The notes beneath the pieces are model-generated. The model ran no database searches. It saw only the letters and a list, made by a program, of their open reading frames with translations, and had not been told where the DNA came from. A program made the translations under genes and the position numbers. From Tubiluchus corallicola (lineage: Eukaryota > Priapulida > Priapulimorpha > Priapulimorphida > Tubiluchidae), in contig JAQGDQ010001744.1 of assembly GCA_030141605.1 (NCBI GenBank), forward strand, positions 1-27,078: a stretch of DNA of 27,078 bases, given 5' to 3'. The first letter of the stretch is position 1. Each line of letters opens with the position of its first letter. Below are positions 9,505 through 19,234 of the stretch, piece by piece.

Positions 9505-10307
9505 ACCTCATGAGCTCAAAATATGTCAGTAGGGAGGGAAGGAAATTTTTTTCAACAAAATGTTTTTAAAGTTTTGTGAACATCTAAAGCTGCATCTTGG
9601 AATATTTGAAATGAGCTGAAATCAAAGACTGTTTATTTCTCACTGGTTAGCAGTAATATTTTAATTTTTTCTTCAGTGCACATTTTTTCATGCATTGTTT
9701 TTTAGTTTTACATTACTATATTATCGATTATTGTACAGCCTCTTTTTGTATCATGAACGTATGTTCTGATAATTATGGTATAAGCGGAAACACCACTCGG
9801 TCGTTAATACACTGATTTGGCAGAAAATTTGAAACCTTTTTAACCTCCAAAACAATTAGCATCATACAAAATAGCAACCCTGGCCGAGAGTTAGGCATGG
9901 AAGAACATGCGTTCCCCGAAAGAACGATGTAATAATAATTTACGTTTTAAATTACAAAATACGCCTTTTACATGACTGCGCCACATTATCTATATTAACG
10001 TACAAAGAAATGATAAAATTTCCTGCCAGGTGTATTATAATAAAATATTATCCGGGCGACTAGACGGAAACAGAAGTAATTTTATTGTCCTCCTACCATT
10101 AGTTCAGATCACTGTTGTGACTGACAGTATAAAGTATGACTCGTCGGACCAAGCAGAGAGGTGACAGGTACTCTTGACTTATTTTACTGTATTTTTTACT
10201 ATTTTTATGACATATTGCTGCCAGCATAGTGCAGAAGTGAGCAGGTATATACACACCTATTGATTATCTAAAGTTATATTACCATTACCAAAAAGATAGA
10301 ATCTTAC
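9505..10307. other. Non-coding stretch downstream of the DCPS-like exon
   Basis: If the DCPS gene were intact, its second exon should lie here or further left on the - strand. I find no open frame with the following DCPS residues and no HxHxH motif. The sequence is otherwise AT-rich and featureless. Confidence 0.5.
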
Positions 10308-10645
10308 CATTTAGTTTAACATCTGGATAGCCATAATAAGTACCATATATATCATTCTTATGTTGCGTTGACAAACTTGTTTTAACTGTCAATATCTCTT
10401 TTATAGCTGCGGCAGTAAACGGCGTTTTCTCCACAATAATGACTCCGTCGGCGTCACCGCTACCAATTTTTGCTTGAATAAACATGCATTTGCTTTCGGG
10501 ACGATCCTGAAGAATCTTTTACAACCTTTACATCTTTAAAGTTTCACAACTCGCTTTTTTCCTCGCATTCTCCTTCACTGGTCCCAGTTTTTAATATTTT
10601 TCTTGGAGGACCGCTTAAATCACACTCATTTACGGCGGCTGACAT
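10308..10645 (-). pseudogene. DCPS: First exon of scavenger mRNA decapping enzyme DCPS, disrupted
   Basis: DCPS hydrolyses the cap left after 3'-5' mRNA decay. This exon covers its N-terminal domain: the lower part reads KIGSGDADGVIIVEKTPF and then NDIYGTYYGYPDVKLN, matching the VVILEKTPF and NDIYxTYH motifs of the family. The phase 1 donor AATG|GTAAGA follows LN, as expected before a D codon. The putative start ATG is at 10645, followed by MSAAVNECDLSGPPRK. The frame then meets TGA at 10544-10546 after 33 codons. The continuation NFKDVKVVK is in that frame, but ILQDRPESKCMF is shifted by one base. A nonsense change plus a one-base shift suggests a decayed copy; two sequencing errors are the alternative. 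No HIT-domain exon is visible. Confidence 0.82.
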
Positions 10646-10780
10646 CTTTGGTTGTCTTACCAGACGCTAGTAACCGATGAACGGAACGAGAATTGTTCAT
10701 AGATTTCGAGAAATTTATGTTTATTTGCATTTTATTTACTTAAAAGTTTCTGTATGGGGTCAGCATTCTCTACCAAAAAG

Positions 10781-11131
10781 CGAAAGAATCGAATCGAATT
10801 TGTGACTTTCGAATCGAACCGAATTTCAGTATTTCGAATCCGAATCGAATTTGAATTGAGTTTGAAGTGAGTTTTCGAACCACTGATGAAAAGTGGTATT
10901 CCAAAGATCATGTATGTTACTTGATTTTGTTCTGCAATAAACCCAGTATTAGAATGTTAAAAATTTTGCACAGAAAATGCAACTATATTGTGCTAATTGC
11001 ATGCTGTTTCAATCAATGATAAAGAACGCATGTGGCTGAAATGCTGAATTATTCGAATCTATAATTTTAGGTTCGAATCGAATTCGAACTAGAAAAATCC
11101 TTCGAATTGAGTTCGAACTTGAACACTTGAT
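10781..11131. repeat. Element with TTCGAATCGAAT-rich ends
   Basis: Two blocks (about 10781-10881 and 11052-11122) are rich in self-complementary ttcgaat and gaatcgaatt motifs and flank a central segment of about 170 bp. The blocks can pair with each other, which suggests a small non-autonomous transposon with low-complexity inverted ends. I could not fix exact ends or a target duplication. Confidence 0.5.
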
Positions 11132-12214
11132 GCTCGCTCCTAGTTTGTGTTAAATTGCTGGCGCCGAAAGGCTACGTGATGAATCATTGTCAAAAATTAT
11201 TGTTTCGCCATGTATGAAAAAGATTAACACCTGAATTTGAACAACAATGAAGTTCAGACTGTAAAAAGCTTTTTTTCCAACTTCAGTTTTAAATTAACTT
11301 ATTCCACCAGGATGAACTATATTATCTTAACATAAACTTTAAGACATAATTATCATCAAAACGCATAACATCAAAACTTTTAACGTCGACATGTTGCTGC
11401 AAGTGTTAGTTAAAAATTACACGTATAACTAGAAAAATACAATTATGTTTCAATAGATCAAAGGACATAGTTTGGCCATGGTGTTTGAAAATCCTAACTT
11501 TATCAGTAAAAGTTCAATGGATGCATTGGTGACTTTATTACGTGAATGTTTTCCAGCATTTATCATACTGCTACGAGGAGAGATGTTTTTAATTTTTGTA
11601 CCTATCACATCATGGCTAGGGTGCTTTTTGTTGGAACAGTGCCTCAGTTTAGCACTCCGTTCATGATATTTCTGCCAGACATTTTTATGTTAAGCAATAT
11701 CCCTGCTACTGCACTCTAGCCAAATATTTTGTACTTCTGCTTTCTCATTTCTCTGTTCGTTTGTTTATCAACAGGCTATCTATCCATCTGAATTGTTTTT
11801 GAAATGCTTATCTTTAGTTTCGGCGAATATTTGGTAATGACTGTATTTGAGAGACTGTATAACAAAAGTAAATTAGAACTACATTATTTTTATTGTTTGT
11901 AGTTATTATAATTAACTTTAATTCTATTAAATGATATTAGCTTTAGCGATATGCATTCAGTATGTTACTTATGCCAAAATTCTGGCACAATCGTGATTTG
12001 TTTATGTAAAAAAATATTGTCTAACAGAACGAACAACTTCATTAAGATTCAGTTTTAAATAAACTTCACAAAGATTCACTAATAATTTTCAATGGTTGAT
12101 TTGCATTTTTATTCTTTAGAACACTGAAGGCAATACACTAATTTACTACGCCAAAAGTCTGATCAAACAAATTTGGTCATTTTGTCAAATTTGAAATTTT
12201 TGTTTTCTTCCGAT
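11132..12214. other. Intergenic stretch between DCPS-like and lectin genes
   Basis: AT-rich sequence with no supported gene. A 64-codon + strand frame at 11472-11666 has a hydrophobic tail but no homology or splice context that I recognise. Confidence 0.5.
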
Positions 12215-12220
12215 TTTATT
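12215..12220 (-). terminator. Polyadenylation signal of the tectonin lectin gene
   Basis: AATAAA on the - strand lies about 18 bases after the TAA stop at 12238, giving a very short 3' untranslated region. No competing signal is closer. Confidence 0.65.
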
Positions 12221-12237
12221 CCATTTGTAACAGCGCT

Positions 12238-12425
12238 TTAACAGGACCATCCGTCGTAAGCTTCAACTTGTGTAGATTCTTCAGAGTCTATGCCTAGACG
12301 TCTATAGATGTTGTCATTTGCATTCACTCCCCAGACAACATTTCCTTTGCTACTGACACTGACCTGCTTCAAGCTTCCTGCTATTTGTCGCCATTCTGTG
12401 CCGGTTGGCCTTGCTGCTGTAATAC
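12238..12425 (-). CDS. Tectonin lectin exon 6 (last)
   Basis: The acceptor is ttttacag|GTATT. The exon encodes the eighth tectonin repeat (TEWRQIAGSLKQVSV ... VVWGVNANDNIYRRLG) and a short acidic tail, SEESTQVEAYDGWSC, before TAA. The tail lies outside the propeller pattern, and its C-terminal Cys could pair with another chain or with a Cys in an earlier loop. Confidence 0.9.
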
Positions 12426-15400
12426 CTGTAAAATATTGAAATACACTTACTGTCATGCATAATTGGATCAATTAGGCGGAAATTTTCAATACCGGTGTGT
12501 TACAACTTTATTCACTTGCGCTGTCAAAACACGCTCTTTTCCAGAATTTACTGCAGCTAGTAAGCTGATTCGTAACTGATTCTACAAGGCTGTGCAATAA
12601 TACGAACAACTTTCACGTCTCAATATCTTTAGTTACTGACGGCAATTGTCTAGCGAGCTGTATATAGCATAAGTTTATACAACAATATGTAACTATAACA
12701 CATTTTTATAATGTACTAAATATAAAGCATGATGCATAAATTTATATAACAAAAATTTCTTTAAATTCAGTTAATTTTCACAGCCATATGCCAAAATAGA
12801 TATACCTGATACGGTTATAGGCAATCACAGAATTGGCCTTGAAATGTGGAGCAAAAAAGTATATCTTTCCTAAAACTAAGTCCATTTAGGCGTTCAGGTA
12901 GTTAATGCTGTTACAAGTCATCTATGGACGTTCTGGATCCCACTATAAAGCTCAAGAATTATCTTTGCCCACGATTTTAAAATATGCCCAAAAAAGCTTT
13001 CCTCAAATTTTAAGTTATATTATTTTGCATTACGTTTACTTGTTTGAAAGGTAATTGGAAAAGAAAGATCTTAATAATTTAACACGTTCACACCCATCAC
13101 TGGAGGTGACTTACCAAAAACATTAAAATTTAACAATTTTACTGACAAATAAAGTAATTTAGTCAAGTTTTGCGCTACAAATATTCTGATTAATTGTTCA
13201 AATTTATTCAATGTTATGTTTCAAACCTGCCTACCGTCAAAATAGTTATGCCTAGTGGTTATCGTGGGAGTTTTAAATTTTCAAGTTTCATACAGCGTTG
13301 CTGCTAAATACATACAAGCTCTGTATGTAATAAAGATGATATGTAAGTAATGAAAAATTTTAGACGGTTTTTTAGCTTTATGCAAATAGAAGATTTTCTT
13401 ATCCTCTAAGCTTAAAATTTGAGTTACATTGCTTACCTGCTCTGATGAATATGACATCACTAGGATTGACACCCCAGACGATGTTGTTGCCACTGCTGAT
13501 TACCTTCAACTTGCCAGGAACATTGACCCAGTCGGTTCCTGCCCCAGTTATCCCGAATCCAGTGTTAGTCCTGTAGTAGATGTCATTGTTCGCGTTCACA
13601 CCCCAGACGCCTAGAAAATTATTGAAGATGCTGTAGTGACAGTGTCCAACGAGATAATTGTCAATAAACAGTCCATAGGTATAGATATAGACATTCAAAT
13701 GAACATGGATGTTTCAGACATAAACAAATGTCAACGCGGACATAGATTGAGATGTACACATAGACGTAAGTGTAGATATAGACATGACATAAAGAAGAAA
13801 TAAACCAGAAAAACACAAAACAACAACTGCGAAATGACATAAGCTCCAAGAAAGAAACTCGCGGACTCTTGAAAGCAAATAGGTCTCGTTTATTATAAAA
13901 TTCTCGAAAATTTGGCAATCACATAAACGCACTGTTCGTTAACGCCTTCCTTACAATGCATTACAGAAACTTTTTTAGTTCATGTTAGAAGTCCAATCTT
14001 TCCTATAATTATATTGCATATATAATATATTTGCTGCTGTTATAAATCATGACACAAAGACACAGAAGCAACGTTATTAAAAATAATTTTATTTATATGA
14101 AGAATAATAAACAATTCTTACCTGAACTTCCAGTTGAAACATATTTCAAACTTCCACTTATCTGTTGCCAAGATGTTCCCAGCAGATTGTTGGCTACCTG
14201 GCCACACCCACACACTATGCCAACCCTCCTGTAGATTTGATCACCACTATTCACTCCCCAGACTTCATTGGTAAGCTCATTGACACTGATCTGTTTGAGA
14301 GCGCCACCGATGTTTTGCCAACCGGTTCCTGAGGGAGCATCTTGGGAAATGCCGGTACGGAAGTAGATTTGGTCTCCACTGTTCACTCCCCAGACGGCTT
14401 GACTACCTGAACTTATCTGTTTAAGTTTTCCAGGAATCTGCACCCAGGTGATCCCGTCAGTGTGACGATCTCCCTCTGTGGATGTTTGGAAGTAAATGTC
14501 GTCACCGCTGAAACATTAGAGTGGCAGCTTAAAACATGCGCTGACCCATGGTTGATATTATAACAAACAACCGGGTTCGGTACTCGCTCTGGGTGGTTTC
14601 ATACGCCACACTGAGGGAAAACCGACAGTGGCTAAAATACCTGAGCCAGTTCTGTGGTTCCTTTGAGATGGTTAGCCTAGATAATGACTCAGATGCCCGT
14701 CTTTTCACAATCATAATTGCAAATTAGAATGTATCTTGGAGCATAAAGAAGTGTCGAAGTTTAAGAGAATTGAAACTTGAAATATGTGTTTAATGGCATT
14801 GTTAGCAGACGATACGAAATTCCAAGGCGAGTTTTTGGAGAATTCACCAATCTTGTTTCTTAACGGAGTATTTAGACTAGCGAGTTTTCTCGCAAAGTAA
14901 ATTAGTCAAGTATCTCGCAAGTATGTTCAGAATAGACGGCAAATCTTGCTTCGAGTTACTCTCCAACAGTTAGCGCAAGCCCTTCCATATTCGCTGCCAA
15001 AAATGTCGAGAGTAAGCAGTTCACATATGCGAGTTTGCTGCCAGAGATAAAACTCCCGAAAAAAAACTCGTTAGTCTGAACGCGCCGTAAGAGAATCAAG
15101 AATATTGACGTTGCATTTACCTGTGCCTTTAGGATTAGAACAGGATACACCTGTACGCCTGTAAATCTGGTCTGCAGAATTTATTCCCCAAACTTCATTT
15201 GTGTTGGAATCCACACCGACCTGCTTTAAAGACCCAGGTATTTGCTCCCAAGTTGTGCCAGATGGAGCATCTGCACTGATAGCTACAAAAGGGAAAGAAG
15301 AAATGGAGATTGCGACGTCCAATATGAGAAACAAAACAGGTAGCATTTTCGCTATGATGTACATGTTTACTGGAAGATGGGCAAGGATAAAAAGAGAAGA

Positions 15401-16799
15401 CAGGCTATGCTCCTGTTCTGGCTCCAACATTCAAACAGAAGAGCATGTTATCTGTTTTTGTCCACTTACGAATCACCTTCGTGAAGATAACACTGATCTG
15501 AGCTTCAACAATCTGCATGAATTTTTCATTGGAAACCCAAACTCATATTGTGAATTTGTAAATAACTGTTTAGCGATTTTTGGACAGTAATGATACGTTA
15601 TGTGATCAAAAGTGTTTATCGTAAATTTGTAAATAACCATTGAGCTGTTTTTGGACAGTAATGATCATGTTATATGATCAAAAGTCCTTTTCTGTAGTGA
15701 ACTATGGACTGAACCAAAATATCATGTTCGACTATCTCTTAATCAGTCAATAAACATATATATATATATATATACAGATGTGAACGTGGCTTTACCTCTT
15801 CTAACATAAATGTTGTTGGCCGAATTCACTCCCCAGACGATTTGTCTACCGGCGTTGATTTGTTTCAGGCTTCCAGCAACTTGAAGCCAAGCGGAACCGT
15901 CAGAATCAACGCCACCTTGTGTGAATTGTCGGAAATAGATATTGTCAGCAGAGTTGCAACCCCAGACTCCAGTGTCACCTATGTCAACGTCTTTTAATAA
16001 ACCTTGGATTTGATTCCACGCCAAACCTGAAAAAGTACCAATATATTTATGAAGAGATGCTTGTAGTTGTATAAACAGTGGCGTTTAGAAAAAGCTTAAA
16101 GGAAAACCGGATGATTGTGTAAACATTAGATCAGAATAAAGAATGCTCTAAAATATTGAAAACTACAATAGCTTATTTTAAATCAAAGCTTAGATCAAAT
16201 AATAATTACCTCGGATACTCGAATTTCATTAAACTTTCAAAGCTACGCGCGGCTAAGTGCATCTAGTAAGATTGGCAACGGCGCGTTTTTGTCACATGGT
16301 ACCGTGATAACCATGATCATGAACTGCAGTGTTAGTTTCTGACGTCATATGATATAGAGCCCATTTTCCGGACATCATGCGTTTAAGCAGTACTGTAACA
16401 GCTATGCAAATGTGCTTGACGCGCAAGGGAAGACGCATGCCATTGCACAAACTGTGGTTAATTTCTGACGTAAGCAATAGCTGTGTTCGGTTGCCATTAA
16501 TTAACTTTCTAAGCTAATTATTCAAATATAAGGAACAATTGTTAATAGGCAAGAAAATGTATATTTTGGACAGCAAATTAAAATGAGATTGAGTCTAAAC
16601 AATCGTCCGGTCTTCCTTTAATCTGGTTTAACTCGTCACCTTTAATCTTGGTAGAAGCATTTGTAAAGATCACCCAAATCATTGTTTCAAAGAGCTATAA
16701 ATTTCTTTCTATAAATTAAATCATTGCAGACTTACCTGCCGCAGCATCCGAATTTTGCGCGGCGACCACGATGCAAAGGAACGTCAATAAAATCTTCAT
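12238..16799 (-). CDS. Secreted tectonin-repeat lectin (tachylectin-1/fish-egg-lectin type), six coding exons
   Basis: The exons are 16799-16736, 16026-15796, 15282-15121, 14475-14122, 13610-13437 and 12425-12238. All five introns are phase 1, and the join gives 391 codons including the stop. The protein starts with a signal peptide (MKILLTFLCIVVAA) and then has eight tectonin repeats of the form W-x-x-I-x-G-x-L-K-x-(V/I)-x...(V)WG-(V/C/I)-N-x-x-(D/N)-x-I-Y-x-R. Such repeats form a beta-propeller that binds surface sugars, for example in horseshoe-crab tachylectin-1 and fish-egg lectins. That suggests an extracellular defence or egg-surface role, inferred from the family. There is no transmembrane segment. 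The acidic C-terminus ends DGWSC. Introns hold a Harbinger-type MITE, a LINE fragment and a piggyBac-type MITE. Confidence 0.88.
12426..13436 (-). other. Intron 5 of the lectin gene
   Basis: About 1.0 kb of AT-rich intron between a strong donor (GCAG|GTAAGC) and acceptor. No transposon, repeat or nested gene was recognised in it. Confidence 0.7.
13437..13610 (-). CDS. Tectonin lectin exon 5
   Basis: The acceptor ttttctag|GCGTCTGG and the donor GCAG|GTAAGC bound 174 nt, phase 1 at both ends. The exon begins with the second half of repeat six (VWGVNANNDIYYR), whose first half is in exon 4, so this intron splits a propeller blade. It continues with repeat seven (TDWVNVPGKLKVIS ... VWGVNPSDVIFIRAG). 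VIFIR departs from the usual IYxR. Confidence 0.9.
13611..14121 (-). other. Intron 4 of the lectin gene
   Basis: About 0.5 kb. Between about 13675 and 13790 the + strand is a degenerate low-complexity run built from atagacat and gtagatatagac words, which gives spurious tyrosine-rich frames. No mobile element is recognised. Confidence 0.6.
14122..14475 (-). CDS. Tectonin lectin exon 4
   Basis: The exon encodes repeats four and five and the first half of six: ITWVQIPGKLKQISSG ... VWGVNSGDQIYFRTG, then GWQNIGGALKQIS ... VWGVNSGDQIYRR, then SWQQISGSLKYVSTG. The donor is TTCAG|GTAAG. The chosen acceptor (CATCCACAG|AGGGAG) keeps phase 1 with exon 3. A stronger-looking acceptor, gtttcag|CGGTG at 14507, would add GDDIYFQTS in the right frame but is out of phase with exon 3. 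The upstream half of that blade (the WGVN part) is missing from the window. The C-G-C loop GIVCGCGQ is unusual. Confidence 0.82.
14476..15120 (-). other. Intron 3 of the lectin gene, with MITE and half-blade relic
   Basis: It contains the 224-bp Harbinger-type MITE (14864-15087), which ends only 33 bases from the exon 3 donor. Next to exon 4 lies a relic of a tectonin half-blade (14476-14515, encoding SGDDIYFQ). Confidence 0.7.
14864..15087. mobile_element. Harbinger-type MITE, 224 bp, TAA target duplication
   Basis: The right end, GTCTGAACGCGCCG, shares GTCTGAACGCGCC with the 124-bp element at 4936. The left end, CGGAGTATTTAGACTAGCGAG, is its diverged inverted partner. Flanks are TAA at 14861-14863 and 15088-15090, which fits a TWA duplication. 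The interior has further short inverted words (ctcgcaa, ttgctgcc) but no open frame of note. Confidence 0.82.
15121..15282 (-). CDS. Tectonin lectin exon 3
   Basis: 162 nt, phase 1 at both ends, encoding AISADAPSG and the third repeat (TTWEQIPGSLKQVGVD ... VWGINSADQIYRRTGV) with a tail SCSNPKGT. The acceptor is ccttttgtag|CTATC and the donor is GCACAG|GTAAAT. The pyrimidine tract immediately upstream appears to lie at or within antisense LINE sequence. Confidence 0.9.
15288..15590 (+). mobile_element. LINE reverse-transcriptase C-terminal fragment, antisense in lectin intron 2
   Basis: An open + strand frame ending in TAA at 15588 contains TGRWARIKREDRLCSC, QTEEHVICFCPL and TNHLRED. The order GRWxxIxREDRxCxxC, then EEHxxxxCPL is typical of the cysteine-rich tail of non-LTR retrotransposon polymerases. 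Only this 3' end remains, so the copy is 5'-truncated. It is inserted opposite to the lectin gene and begins at or near the exon 3 acceptor. It differs from the LINE piece at 6525. Confidence 0.8.
15549..15690 (+). repeat. Tandem duplication of about 70 bp at the LINE 3' end
   Basis: Two imperfect copies share tgtaaataac, tttttggacagtaatgat and tgatcaaaagt, with a shift of about 70 bases. The first spans the LINE stop codon. This may be a duplicated 3' tail of the element, as some LINEs end in short tandem units. Confidence 0.75.
15756..15775. repeat. Short (AT)n microsatellite in intron 2
   Basis: An AT run ends about 20 bases before the exon 2 donor of the lectin gene. Confidence 0.85.
15796..16026 (-). 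CDS. Tectonin lectin exon 2
   Basis: 231 nt, phase 1 at both ends, encoding repeats one and two: LAWNQIQGLLKDVDIG ... VWGCNSADNIYFRQ, then SAWLQVAGSLKQINAG ... VWGVNSANNIYVRRG. The first repeat has WGCN in place of WGVN. The acceptor is tttttcag|GTTTGG and the donor is AGAG|GTAAAG. Confidence 0.9.
16100..16617. mobile_element. piggyBac-type MITE, 518 bp, TTAA flanks (copy 1)
   Basis: The element lies in lectin intron 1 and is flanked by TTAA on both sides (16096-16099 and 16618-16621), the target site of piggyBac transposases. Its ends are AGGAAAACCGGATGATTGT and the inverted partner AGGAAGACCGGACGATTGT. A second copy lies at 21044. Compared with that copy it carries about 100 extra bases in the middle (roughly 16350-16480). 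It has no transposase. Confidence 0.88.
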
Positions 16800-16827
16800 G
16801 ATTACATGTACAATTTCACTGCTGTAT
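16736..16827 (-). CDS. Tectonin lectin exon 1: 5' UTR end, start codon and signal peptide
   Basis: The coding part runs 16799-16736. ATG at 16799 opens MKILLTFLCIVVAAQNSDAA, a short positively charged start, a hydrophobic core and an Ala-rich cleavage region. The donor GGCAG|GTAAGT is strong and phase 1. An acceptor ccatttcag lies upstream, so 16800-16827 would be 5' UTR spliced from an earlier exon. Confidence 0.87.
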
Positions 16828-17207
16828 CTGAAATGGAAAATATAAATGTAAAAATTAACACTAAAAAAATCTAATTAAACGTACATAACATATAGCATAT
16901 ACCATACAATTAAGATTTTCAGCTGTTGTTAAGACAACTACTCGAAGTTGCATGCATCCAAAGGCTAGAAAGAAAGTTCATAAACTAGTCTTGAATTACC
17001 TAATAGGTTGGACTACAGAAGTAGCGTATAATTTATTTAATTAGGCTTTAGCTTGTCCAGGGATAAGTAGGAAGAACAAGGACGCCCGGATTTCCGAAAC
17101 TAGCCTCATCCTGATTTGAGAACCAATGTCCTTTCTACAGAGTGGCTTATACTTGAAATAAGACCGGTTTAATGTATTTTCAACATATATGATTAAAATT
17201 TACTTAC

Positions 17208-17252
17208 TGAAATTCGTGGCTCTTGTTTATCCACTAGCGTAGATGCAAAACT
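17208..17252 (-). other. Non-coding first exon of the lectin gene (predicted)
   Basis: A strong donor, TTTCA|GTAAGTA, at 17208/17207 pairs with the acceptor at 16827. A TCAGTT initiator-like site near 17252 lies about 30 bases after the TATA box. The exon would be about 45 nt and contain no ATG that opens a long frame. Confidence 0.55.
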
Positions 17253-17277
17253 GAACTCAAGTCTGCGCGCTTTACTT

Positions 17278-17287
17278 TATTTATATA
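17278..17287 (-). promoter_or_regulatory. TATA box of the tectonin lectin gene
   Basis: TATATAAATA on the - strand is correctly placed about 30 bases before the predicted start and ahead of the first donor. GC-rich gcgcgcag follows it. Confidence 0.65.
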
Positions 17288-17591
17288 CCATGTAAAACCA
17301 GTTTACAACTTTTGTACTAATAGAATTATGACGTAGCCATGAGAACACATTTACCTCGAGAGACATTGACCTCGAGAGTGTGATTTACTATTTGTCCTCA
17401 ACACAATCATTGTTTTTCTGTAAGCACGACATTCCCAGAATTTTCAGATTTATTGAAGTCGTTACCCGGTTTTTCCTGTCACGAAATATTCTGGCGATTT
17501 CCTGCTATTTTGCACGATTTTCCGGAAATAAGCTCCAAAGCTCCTTTATAGTTATTAAAGTGCATGCACGAATGAATGACTTAATAAAGAA

Positions 17592-18300
<709 letters not shown>

Positions 18301-18686
18301 GGTAAAGATTAAAATTAATCATGCATAAGGAATTATGAGTGAAAACGGAAAAAGAAACGAAAAAAGCAGCAATAAGAAAAAAACTGTGGCCTAACTGTGA
18401 TACGTGGTTTCCTGCGAGATAAATCTTTTTCAGTTACAAATCTCCACAACATGGATATAACATTAATCGAAAACAAAAAGTTTAGATTTAGAACAATTCC
18501 TTTAAGTACCTAATGACTGTGTTTTTGTGCAATGCTTTAACATTACCAGGAGTGTGCTGTCAGGGGTGTCACTGGGGTGTGAGGATATGATTGATTGCCA
18601 TGCAGAAGAAACCAAAAAAGAATAGATGAAAACTTATAAAACTGTTATAAAGAGCAATTAATTTTGAGTGAAGTACACTTATTTTA
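18301..18686. other. AT-rich stretch between the polypurine tract and the 5S-linked block
   Basis: No gene, repeat family or regulatory motif that I can support. Confidence 0.5.
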
Positions 18687-19234
18687 TTATTCGCAGTTCT
18701 GAGGGCCAGAACTGAACAGAGGTACGATTCATGTTGGTTTCTCAACGGAGTTGTATGGTTGACATCCTTATGTCTCGGAAGACAATGGAGTGTGCGCCAA
18801 GAGAGTCAGTTATTGATCACATTGATGGAGCTGCAGCGTCGACTGTGGCTGAGCAGTGCGATCCTTGAACGTCTCCAGGGGGGAGCGCGCCTGGGCAAGG
18901 TGTATGGAGATCCTGAGTTGCCCAAAGAACAGGAACTCCCTCTCTTCCTCCCTGGTGTAGTCCCGAGTTGCCCAGACAACAGGAACTCCCTCTCTTCCTC
19001 CCTGGTGTAGTCCAAAGGAAAGCCGAGCGATACGTTTGGCACCAGGTTGGCTGCAGGAGCTGCCGGAGTCAGTGAGCATGCTGGACTGGTCCGCCTTCAG
19101 AACTCCACTCCTGATTTGGAAGGTTTACTCCTCTACACATGGCCGTTGGATCACTTGACGTCCTCCGCCCTCTAGCCGTTGGCTGCTTGTGCAGCTCCTC
19201 CGCCTAGTGTCGAGATACATTGTGGGCATCCCGC
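18687..19234 (-). mobile_element. GC-rich body linked to a 5S-like head: possible 5S-derived SINE or composite element
   Basis: This block is much richer in G and C than its surroundings. Read on the - strand it runs directly on from the 3' end of the 5S-like sequence with no gap. It ends near a short hairpin (cagttctg with cagaactg, 18694-18714) followed by aataataaaataag on the - strand. Open frames here overlap on both strands and none looks genuine. A Pol III-promoted SINE with a 5S head is one reading; unrelated insertion beside a 5S pseudogene is the other. Confidence 0.45.
18911..19010. repeat. 50-bp direct duplication
   Basis: 18911-18960 and 18961-19010 are the same 50 bases (containing caggaactccctctcttcct and ending ctggtgtag) with about four differences (tcctgag against tcccgag, aaag against agac). 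Confidence 0.93.

Noticed and set aside
13661-13932. Tyr/Ser/Val-rich - strand frames
   Set aside because: They come from the tagacata-type low-complexity run inside lectin intron 4.
18759-19079. Overlapping frames on both strands in the GC-rich block
   Set aside because: Low stop frequency follows from GC content and the 50-bp duplication; no family motif or splice context was seen.
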